From NCBI GenBank assembly GCA_900541905.1, contig UQLQ01000002.1, forward strand, positions 62,001 through 126,000: a stretch of 64,000 nt of DNA. The letters are read 5' to 3'. Shown in pieces: positions 8,899 to 14,609 of the stretch (position 1 is its first letter; the number at the start of each line of letters is the position of its first letter). The position numbers and the translations under genes were made by a program. Under the pieces are notes generated by a model. It saw nothing but the letters and a program-made list of their open reading frames with translations, did not search any database and was not told the origin of the DNA. This DNA is from an uncultured Oscillospiraceae bacterium. GTDB lineage: Bacteria; Bacillota; Clostridia; Oscillospirales; Acutalibacteraceae.

Positions 8899-9564
8899 TT
8901 GCTCAAACATTTCAAACGATTGATGCACCCTGTAAAAGTAGAACGCCCTAACGTACAATATGCTGTTCTACTTCAGGAGCAACTGGGAGGAGCAAATGGT
9001 GAATTAAAGGCAGCCATGCAATATATGGCCCAAAGCTTCTATGTAAAAGAACAAGAAATAAAAGATATGCTTATGGAAATTGCTGCCGAAGAATTCAATC
9101 ATATGGAGATGGTAGGTGTAACCATACAAATGCTGAAAGGTGAACATACTGCTGATAAGCATTCCAATTTTTTGGTACAATCTCCTTTTTGTTTTGTAAA
9201 TATGGACGGCGTTCCGTTTTGTGCGGATTATATTACCATTACGGGTGATGTTGCAACAGATTTACTATCCAATATTGCATCGGAGCAGCGTTCCAAAGCG
9301 ATATATGAATCTTTATATCATCAAATTGAGGATAAATATGTGCGTAAAACGATAGAGTATTTGATGCATAGGGAAAAATCTCATAAACTTTCTTTTTTAG
9401 CTGCATTAAAGCAGTATGCCCATGAAGAAAACGGCCTGGAGTTTGGTGCTACCGCAGATGAAAAATTGTATTTCCAATTTCGTTCTATGTCAAAAGAAAA
9501 AACAGTTGGAAGTAATATGACTCCTCCACCGGGATTTTATCATCCGGATGAACATCACTCATAG
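8899..9564 (+). CDS. cotJC: Manganese catalase family protein, CotJC-like spore coat protein
   Basis: A 221-residue four-helix protein. Candidate dimanganese ligands Glu35, Glu65, His68, Glu129 and His162 fall in the order and contexts of non-haem manganese catalases (GELKAAMQY, EEFNHMEM, SEQRSKAIYE, REKSHKLSF), so the metal site looks intact. In bacilli and clostridia this short form is the spore-coat protein CotJC, which degrades hydrogen peroxide. The start is TTG, seven bases after AGGAGG. The usual partners cotJA and cotJB are not beside it; a dacF-like gene lies upstream instead. Confidence 0.87.
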   Translation: MLKHFKRLMHPVKVERPNVQYAVLLQEQLGGANGELKAAMQYMAQSFYVKEQEIKDMLMEIAAEEFNHMEMVGVTIQMLKGEHTADKHSNFLVQSPFCFVNMDGVPFCADYITITGDVATDLLSNIASEQRSKAIYESLYHQIEDKYVRKTIEYLMHREKSHKLSFLAALKQYAHEENGLEFGATADEKLYFQFRSMSKEKTVGSNMTPPPGFYHPDEHHS

Positions 9565-9717
9565 ATATCTAAAGATAATATGTGAAAGTTATCTACGAAA
9601 TAAATAATAGGAATATAACAATTATATAATGTATAGCTACATTTTGTATCTGTTTTTCACACAGAAGCCCGTATTAAGTTTAAAATGAATACAAAACATA
9701 TTCGGGAGGAAGGGTTC

Positions 9718-9891
9718 ATGATAATTAAAAGTTATTCTATCAGAATTGAACAAGACCTTTTACACAAACTACATTATATGGCTGCATATGATGGAAGATC
9801 AGCAAATAGTCAAGTTTTGTATTATATTAAACAGGCAGTAACAGCATTTGAAAAGAAGAACGGTCCTATTGAAATAGCAGAGAATAAATAG
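9718..9891 (+). CDS. Small ribbon-helix-helix (Arc-like) DNA-binding protein
   Basis: A 57-residue protein. An N-terminal beta strand (KSYSIRIEQDL) is followed by two helices (LLHKLHYMAAYDGR and SANSQVLYYIKQAVTAFEKK), the pattern of Arc/MetJ-type dimeric DNA-binding proteins. The ATG at 9718 follows GGGAGGAAGG at good distance; the in-frame ATG at 9685 has no ribosome binding site. It stands alone between cotJC and a bidirectional terminator. Its target is unknown, and no toxin-like gene lies next to it, so an antitoxin role is not supported. Confidence 0.75.
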   Translation: MIIKSYSIRIEQDLLHKLHYMAAYDGRSANSQVLYYIKQAVTAFEKKNGPIEIAENK

Positions 9892-9910
9892 GTTATATGT
9901 ATTACACAGA

Positions 9911-9943
9911 AGAAAAGCGATTGAATCATTCAATCGCTTTTCT
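9911..9943. terminator. Bidirectional terminator between convergent genes
   Basis: A perfect 16-bp palindrome (9911-9926 and 9928-9943) starts with A-rich and ends with T-rich sequence on both strands. It separates the small Arc-like gene from pncB, which ends at 9944. Confidence 0.85.
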
Positions 9944-11404
9944 TCATTTGCTGTTGTTCTTTTGTAACAATTCTGCTTTAATATTCCACAGCTTTTGAGA
10001 TAAATCCACATAATATTTATGTGGGTGGTCAAACCGCAGGACTTCAGGCCAAAGAGTATTCACTTGTTCCTTACAGTATGCCTGAATCTCTTGTAATGAT
10101 TTTGGTGTAGTCATATTCTTTCCGTGTTTAAATATTTGCTGACGCAGTGGTACTGCACGAAATGATTCCACTGTTTTCCGTTTCCAAGTATTCACGGGGT
10201 CAAAAATAGTGTACGGTTTGGAATCATCAATCACTTCGTCGAACAGAGTAACAACGTCTGCAATGGCTTTGCCACTGGTTTTGTCATACAACCGCCATAA
10301 ATTCTTGAAGCACGGTGTTGTAATTTTTGCAGTATTTTCGCTGATTTTTATTTTAGGAATGATATTACCATGTTCATCTTCAATACCGGCTAATTTATAA
10401 ACACCGCCGAATACAGGTTCCGATGATGAGGTAATCATTCTTTCTCCCACACCAAAGCTGTCCACACAGGCTCCCTCCATGAGAATATCTCTGATGGTGA
10501 ACTCATCAAGCGAGTTGGAAGCACAGATGCTACAGTCTTCATATCCGGCATCGTCTAACATTTTGCGTGCATGGCGTGTTAAATAGGTAATATCTCCGCT
10601 GTCTATGCGAATGCCTGTAGGGCGGTATCCTCTGGGAAGCAGTTCTTCGTTAAATACACGTATGGCATTTGGAATACCGGATTTGAGTACATTATACGTA
10701 TCTACCAGCAAAGTGCACTGTGAAGGATAAGCTCTGGCATATGCACGGAATGCTTCCAATTCACTATCAAACAACTGCACCCAGCTATGCGCCATTGTGC
10801 CCATTGGAGGAATGTCAAATTTTCTTGCACAAAGTGTACTTGCTGTACCGCAGCAGCCACCAATATAAGCTGCACGCGCTCCGTAAATGGCGCCATCGAA
10901 TCCTTGCGCACGTCTGGCGCCAAACTCCATAACCGGTCTGCCTTGTGCTGCACGTACAATACGGTTTGCTTTGGTTGCAATCAGACTTTGATGATTAATG
11001 GTCAGCAGTATCATCGTCTCAATGAACTGTGCTTCAATTGCAGGACCACGGACCGTAACAATTGGTTCCATAGGGAAAATAGGCGTTCCCTCAGGTACTG
11101 CCCATACATCGCAGGAAAATTTAAATGTACGCAGATAATCTAAAAAATCAACAGAGAATAATTGTGTAGATGCTAAATATGCAATGTCTTCTTCACTAAA
11201 GTGCAAATGATCAAAATATTCTATGAGTTGTTGCACACCGGCCATAATTGCAAAGCCGCCGTCATTTGGTACATGACGAAAAAACATATCAAAATAAGCA
11301 ATTCGGTCACGATATCCGTTTGTAAAGTAACCGTTTGCCATTGTAATTTCATAAAAATCCATTAACATGGTTAAGTTTGTTCTTAAACCGCTGTAATTAT
11401 CCAT
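9944..11404 (-). CDS. pncB: Nicotinate phosphoribosyltransferase
   Basis: A 486-residue enzyme that makes nicotinate mononucleotide from nicotinate and PRPP, the salvage entry to NAD. The N-terminus has the family pattern MDFYEITMANGYF. The phosphorylatable histidine is probably His206 in MGTMAHSWVQ. A phosphate-binding region GIRIDSGDI and a TNSLDE-like SNSLDEFTI loop follow. The length fits the clostridial and bacillar type. ATG at 11404 lies about ten bases after a GGAG. The promoter region carries an 11-bp direct repeat at 11454-11491. Confidence 0.93.
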   Translation of the reverse strand: MDNYSGLRTNLTMLMDFYEITMANGYFTNGYRDRIAYFDMFFRHVPNDGGFAIMAGVQQLIEYFDHLHFSEEDIAYLASTQLFSVDFLDYLRTFKFSCDVWAVPEGTPIFPMEPIVTVRGPAIEAQFIETMILLTINHQSLIATKANRIVRAAQGRPVMEFGARRAQGFDGAIYGARAAYIGGCCGTASTLCARKFDIPPMGTMAHSWVQLFDSELEAFRAYARAYPSQCTLLVDTYNVLKSGIPNAIRVFNEELLPRGYRPTGIRIDSGDITYLTRHARKMLDDAGYEDCSICASNSLDEFTIRDILMEGACVDSFGVGERMITSSSEPVFGGVYKLAGIEDEHGNIIPKIKISENTAKITTPCFKNLWRLYDKTSGKAIADVVTLFDEVIDDSKPYTIFDPVNTWKRKTVESFRAVPLRQQIFKHGKNMTTPKSLQEIQAYCKEQVNTLWPEVLRFDHPHKYYVDLSQKLWNIKAELLQKNNSK

Positions 11405-11453
11405 AATCTATCATCTCCAATAGTAGTATAGGAAATTTACTCTCTATTACGCC

Positions 11454-11491
11454 TATTATATCAAATATAAATGTTCAGCATATTATATCAA
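11454..11491 (-). repeat. Direct repeat in the pncB upstream region
   Basis: On the minus strand TTGATATAATA occurs twice (11481-11491 and 11454-11464), with starts 27 bases apart, 50 to 87 bases before pncB. Each copy contains TATAAT, so these may be tandem -10 regions or a regulator site. No clear -35 box is visible. Confidence 0.45.
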
Positions 11492-11552
11492 GAAAGAGAC
11501 AAAATAACAAATGTTATTTTTGAACAATAGATTTGTAGTATTTTGTTTTTTA

Positions 11553-11581
11553 TTGCAGAAAAACAAAAAATAGAGTATAAT
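11553..11581 (+). promoter_or_regulatory. Promoter of the XRE-type gene
   Basis: TTGCAG (11553-11558), a 17-base A-rich spacer and TATAAT (11576-11581) form a good sigma-A promoter about 110 bases before the gene. Confidence 0.65.
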
Positions 11582-11692
11582 ACAATTATAATTAGTGAAA
11601 GTTGTTCATTTTAAACGTGCAGGACACTGACGTTTATTTTTATGCTTGTATTAAGATACTTTAGTTTTGCAGCTGATATGGGAGATGAATTT

Positions 11693-11947
11693 ATGAGATT
11701 ACGCAAGCAGGCCCTAGGCGACCGCAATTTAATTGGAGCCCGTGTTGAGTTGGCAAGAAAAAACCAAGGTATGAAACAAAAAGACTTGCTGGCGCAACTG
11801 CAGGTAAACGGGGTAGATATGAACGCCTCAGGCTTATCTAAATTAGAAGGGCAAATTCGTTTTGTGACAGATTTTGAATTAGTGGCATTGGCCGATATAT
11901 TGGATGTTTCAGTTGATTGGCTGCTGGGACGTACACAACAAGAATAA
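11693..11947 (+). CDS. XRE-family helix-turn-helix regulator
   Basis: An 84-residue protein consisting almost entirely of a Cro/CI-type helix-turn-helix (IGARVELARKNQGMKQKDLLAQLQ, then MNASGLSKLEGQIR) and the usual C-terminal DILDVSVDWLLG. ATG 11693 is chosen because GGAGA lies seven bases upstream; earlier in-frame ATGs at 11642 and 11678 lack a good site. It is a single-gene unit with its own promoter and terminator. Target unknown. Confidence 0.85.
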   Translation: MRLRKQALGDRNLIGARVELARKNQGMKQKDLLAQLQVNGVDMNASGLSKLEGQIRFVTDFELVALADILDVSVDWLLGRTQQE

Positions 11948-11949
11948 GT

Positions 11950-11986
11950 AAAAAGCTCAGTTTGATATTTCATACGGAGCTTTTTC
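11950..11986 (+). terminator. Terminator after the XRE gene
   Basis: A nine-bp stem (11950-11958 with 11977-11985) with an 18-base loop starts at the XRE stop codon and ends in T residues. Confidence 0.7.
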
Positions 11987-12001
11987 ATTGCAAACCAAAA
12001 A

Positions 12002-12026
12002 CCGCAGGCACATTTGTGCACTGCGG
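12002..12026 (-). terminator. Probable terminator of the flavodoxin operon
   Basis: CCGCAG and GCAC pair with GTGC and CTGCGG around one bulged base. On the minus strand the stem is followed by a T-rich stretch; it lies 46 bases after the flavodoxin stop. Confidence 0.65.
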
Positions 12027-12071
12027 CTTTTAGCAGAAAAATGAATGTATGTAATGTATCTCGTAAGCTAA

Positions 12072-12500
12072 TTAAAAAGAAGAGAACCTTTTACCAAATT
12101 CTTGGCAAGAAGCAAGACCGTCTGCATCAGGTGTTAAATTAATTGTAAGACCTGTTTCAAACAATTGCGCACCGTTATTTTTTACGCGGTCACACCAGTT
12201 CTCCATCCACTCTCCGGTTCCCCAGTCATAGGAACCAAACAAAGCAATTTTTTTGCCTTGCAGTGAGGCTTCCACTTGTTCAAAGAAAGGTTCAAATTCG
12301 CTTTCTTCCAATACCTCGTCACCCATAGAAGGACAGCCAAAAGCAATTTTAGAGTAAGTATTTACTTGGTCAGGAGAACATTGATCTACCGACATCACAG
12401 CTGCGGTACCTCCCGCTGCTGAAATACCTTCTGCAATTGCGTTTGCCATGCTTTCTGTATTACCTGTTCCACTCCAATAAATAATTGCAATATTTTCCAT
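12072..12500 (-). CDS. Flavodoxin (short chain)
   Basis: A 142-residue FMN electron carrier. The phosphate-binding loop SGTGNTE is at residues 10-16, and flavin-stacking residues sit around GSYDWGTGEWMENW. Its gene follows the DUF3793 gene after three bases and shares a promoter with two DtxR-type palindromes in the leader. Flavodoxins replace iron-sulfur ferredoxins when iron is scarce, so iron-repressed expression fits. Confidence 0.92.
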   Translation of the reverse strand: MENIAIIYWSGTGNTESMANAIAEGISAAGGTAAVMSVDQCSPDQVNTYSKIAFGCPSMGDEVLEESEFEPFFEQVEASLQGKKIALFGSYDWGTGEWMENWCDRVKNNGAQLFETGLTINLTPDADGLASCQEFGKRFSSF

Positions 12501-12503
12501 GAG

Positions 12504-13109
12504 TTACACGCTCCTGTTTTGAATAATAGAAATTGTACATAAACAATGCAATAAATTCCCATCTGTATTTTTTAATGCCTGGGACAATTGCTGTTTGCAG
12601 CTTTTATATTGTGCAAACAAACGGCGACTGTAGGTTTCGTCTCCGTATACTTTCCAACAACCGCTGTATTTGTAATTACAGCCGTTGTTCGTAATGAAGC
12701 CCACAACATCTTCCAGAGGATAACCCAGAAAAATGCCAATTTCGTGTGGGAAACCTTTTGTGGATTGAATGCGCTGTGCTAAATAGGACAGAATTTCATC
12801 AAAATATAGTTGAACATTGTTTTTATGATATACGGGATAACCGTAAGATAATAAAAAAGCACGTTTTTGTGGTTCACATAATGTTTTGACCAATTCTGAT
12901 TTTCGATAAACCAGCAGAAGCTGTTTACAATTACATTGGCACACAGGATGAAAATAAATATCTTGTTGATTTAAGTGTGCATTATAATTTTGAACCATTT
13001 GTTCAAATGTTTCAAAACGTGGTAATGAAACCAAATTTGCCGGTTTTATCCCCATTAGTGTAGGCGCTGTATGAGAGGCCAGAAGGGTATCTAATTTTTG
13101 CTGTATCAT
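12504..13109 (-). CDS. DUF3793 family protein, flavodoxin-linked
   Basis: A 201-residue protein with the DUF3793 pattern FPHEIGIFLGYPLEDVVGFI and several cysteines (CQCNCKQ, NGCNYKYSGCWKVYGD). Function unknown. It is found mainly in clostridia, often near iron and flavodoxin genes, and here forms an operon with flavodoxin under iron-type operators. The ATG at 13109 is preferred; an in-frame TTG at 13130 would overlap the GGAGG sequence, which lies about 14 bases upstream of the ATG, a long spacing. Confidence 0.82.
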   Translation of the reverse strand: MIQQKLDTLLASHTAPTLMGIKPANLVSLPRFETFEQMVQNYNAHLNQQDIYFHPVCQCNCKQLLLVYRKSELVKTLCEPQKRAFLLSYGYPVYHKNNVQLYFDEILSYLAQRIQSTKGFPHEIGIFLGYPLEDVVGFITNNGCNYKYSGCWKVYGDETYSRRLFAQYKSCKQQLSQALKNTDGNLLHCLCTISIIQNRSV

Positions 13110-13159
13110 TATAATGAAACAAACCTCCAAACCTTTCTTTACCTATCGAAATGATATGG

Positions 13160-13175
13160 GTTAGTTAATGCTAAC
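13160..13175. promoter_or_regulatory. DtxR-type operator 1 (leader of DUF3793-flavodoxin operon)
   Basis: The 16-base site has arms GTTAG and CTAAC with six bases between. It is a weaker member of the GTTAGC-N4-GCTAAC family also present at 13215 and 14013, and lies about 50 bases upstream of the DUF3793 start. Confidence 0.7.
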
Positions 13176-13214
13176 TTAATTGCAAAAAATAAAACTTGTT
13201 ATTTTATTTTTTTG

Positions 13215-13230
13215 GTTAGCATTAGCTAAC
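13215..13230. promoter_or_regulatory. DtxR-type operator 2 (at the transcription start of the DUF3793-flavodoxin operon)
   Basis: A perfect GTTAGC-N4-GCTAAC palindrome. On the minus strand it begins eight bases after the -10 box, so it covers the expected transcription start. The same palindrome occurs in the feo promoter. Confidence 0.82.
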
Positions 13231-13237
13231 TTCCTAT

Positions 13238-13266
13238 ATATTATCATAATGAATTTGCATTGTCAA
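13238..13266 (-). promoter_or_regulatory. Sigma-A promoter of the DUF3793-flavodoxin operon
   Basis: Minus strand TTGACA (13261-13266), 17 bases and TAATAT (13238-13243). It sits between the terminator of the DtxR-type gene and the two operators. Confidence 0.85.
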
Positions 13267-13278
13267 TACAAAAAATAA

Positions 13279-13325
13279 AAAAATTTTCACCCAACAAATT
13301 TCAAGCATGATGGGTGAAAATTTTT
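13279..13325 (-). terminator. Terminator of the DtxR-type regulator gene
   Basis: A perfect 15-bp stem (13279-13293 with 13311-13325) with a 17-base loop overlaps the stop codon and is followed on the minus strand by a T-rich run. Confidence 0.85.
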
Positions 13326-13683
13326 AACTGTCTACATTCTCTTTAATACGTTCAAATGTTTCTTGACTGATAATGTGTTCTATACGGCAGGCGTCTTGTG
13401 CGGCAAGTTCCTCGGGAATATCCAATATTTTTTGAAGGAACTTTGTAATATATAAGTGGCGTTCATAAACTTCATTGGCTTTTTTGCTTCCTTTTTCCGT
13501 TAAAACAATATTTCCACTGCTTTCCACCACAATATAACCATCGTTTTTCAAAATACTCATAGCCCGGCTAACACTTGGTTTTGTAAAGCCTAATTCATTG
13601 GCAATATCAATCGAACGTACATAGCCTTGTTTCTGGTGCAACATCAGTATGGTTTCCAAATAATTTTCTCCAGATTCATACAT
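13324..13683 (-). CDS. DtxR/MntR-family metal-dependent repressor (iron type suggested)
   Basis: A 119-residue two-domain repressor: winged helix (about 1-62, recognition helix around TKPSVSRAMSIL) and a metal-binding dimerisation domain (about 65-119). There is no SH3-like third domain, as in MntR. Likely metal ligands are Glu10, His76, Cys99, Glu102 and His103. Cys99 stands where DtxR/IdeR have cysteine and MntR has glutamate, and Asn7 replaces MntR Asp8, which points to iron rather than manganese. The gene lies between two transcription units that carry the same palindrome, both tied to iron. The start ATG follows AGGAGGT. Confidence 0.88.
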   Translation of the reverse strand: MYESGENYLETILMLHQKQGYVRSIDIANELGFTKPSVSRAMSILKNDGYIVVESSGNIVLTEKGSKKANEVYERHLYITKFLQKILDIPEELAAQDACRIEHIISQETFERIKENVDS

Positions 13684-14001
13684 GGTGTTTTTACCTCCTA
13701 GTCAGTTATAGAACATGTCGATTCTTACTTTATACTGTACCATGAATTTAAGCAAAATTCAAGCGTTATTGCCGGGAGCGTATATGATAGTTATAACAAG
13801 ATATGTCTTTGCTTATGCCATATACAATCCTCTATATTTTTATAAAAATACTATGATATGAAATTTAATTTTGATAGAAAGACTACATTTTAAATGATAT
13901 TGGAATCATTTTTTTCATATATTATATTGTTTCATAGCTTCTTTTGTGATTCCCCACGGAAATAGAAAGAAACTAGACAAAAATATTGTTGAGTAATATC
14001 C
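13684..14001. other. Intergenic region without a gene
   Basis: AT-rich spacer between the divergent DtxR-type gene and the feo operon. I see only a weak seven-bp AT-rich hairpin with a T run at 13892-13916. No coding potential is evident. Confidence 0.6.
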
Positions 14002-14030
14002 TTGACAAAAATGTTAGCAAGTGCTAACTT
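14002..14030 (+). promoter_or_regulatory. feo promoter with embedded DtxR-type operator
   Basis: TTGACA (14002-14007), 17 bases and TAACTT (14025-14030). The perfect palindrome GTTAGC-N4-GCTAAC (14013-14028) fills the spacer and overlaps the -10 box, the classic position for repression by iron-loaded DtxR-type protein. Confidence 0.87.
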
Positions 14031-14109
14031 AATAGTGAGGTAGTAAAAAAGCGGAATCGTTATAATTGAGTTATAATTCGTCTTATATTGTCGAAAAGAG
14101 GGAATAAAT

Positions 14110-14322
14110 ATGATACCAATGACATTTGCAGATGTGGGAAAAGAGCACATTATCCGCAAAGTAGGCGGAAATTCCGAAGTACGGGCTCATCTTGAAAATC
14201 TTGGATTTGTTCCGGGTGCAACAGTTACCGTTATTACAACCAATGGAGGAAATTTAATTGTAAATGTAAAACAATCCAGGGTTGCAATCAGTAAGGAAAT
14301 GGCTGCCAAAATTATGATTTAA
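14110..14322 (+). CDS. feoA: FeoA domain protein (first copy)
   Basis: A 70-residue SH3-like FeoA protein, a cytoplasmic accessory of the ferrous iron transporter. Typical features are GNSEVRAHLENLGFVPGATVTV and the C-terminal QSRVAISKEMAAKIMI. It is the first gene of the feo operon, followed by a second feoA after 30 bases. Tandem FeoA proteins are common in clostridia and may act as different regulators of FeoB. Confidence 0.92.
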   Translation: MIPMTFADVGKEHIIRKVGGNSEVRAHLENLGFVPGATVTVITTNGGNLIVNVKQSRVAISKEMAAKIMI

Positions 14323-14352
14323 TCTGTCTGGTGGCAGAAAGGGAGGACAAAA

Positions 14353-14574
14353 TTGAAAACGTTAAGAGAAGTGAAGGTAGGAGAAACCGCTACTGTTGTT
14401 AAGCTTCATGGAGAAGGTGCAACAAAGCGTAGAATTATGGATATGGGATTGACCAAAGGAACAGAGGTTTACATTCGTAAAGTGGCTCCTCTTGGAGATC
14501 CTGTAGAAATTACAATCAGAGGATATGAGCTATCCATTCGTAAAGCAGATGCGGAGTTGATTGAGGTAGAGTAA
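14353..14574 (+). CDS. feoA: FeoA domain protein (second copy)
   Basis: A 73-residue FeoA protein with the family core KRRIMDMGLTKGTEVYIRKVAPLGDPVEI and the ending GYELSIRKADAELIEVE. It starts with TTG, seven bases after GGGAGGA. It differs clearly from the first FeoA; this copy, with the LGDPVEI motif, is closer to the classical single FeoA. Confidence 0.92.
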   Translation: MKTLREVKVGETATVVKLHGEGATKRRIMDMGLTKGTEVYIRKVAPLGDPVEITIRGYELSIRKADAELIEVE

Positions 14575-14609
14575 AAGGATTGGACTTAGCTTGAAAGGAA
14601 GAAGAAGCA

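Noticed and set aside
9718..9891. A toxin-antitoxin module based on the ribbon-helix-helix protein
   Set aside because: No toxin-like frame lies on either side; the neighbours are cotJC and pncB.
12002..12026. A riboswitch or small RNA between the XRE gene and flavodoxin
   Set aside because: The sequence is only a short GC hairpin with a T-rich flank, sufficiently explained as a terminator.
13892..13916. A terminator in the dtxR-feo spacer
   Set aside because: The stem is only seven A/T-rich pairs and no transcript is expected to end there.
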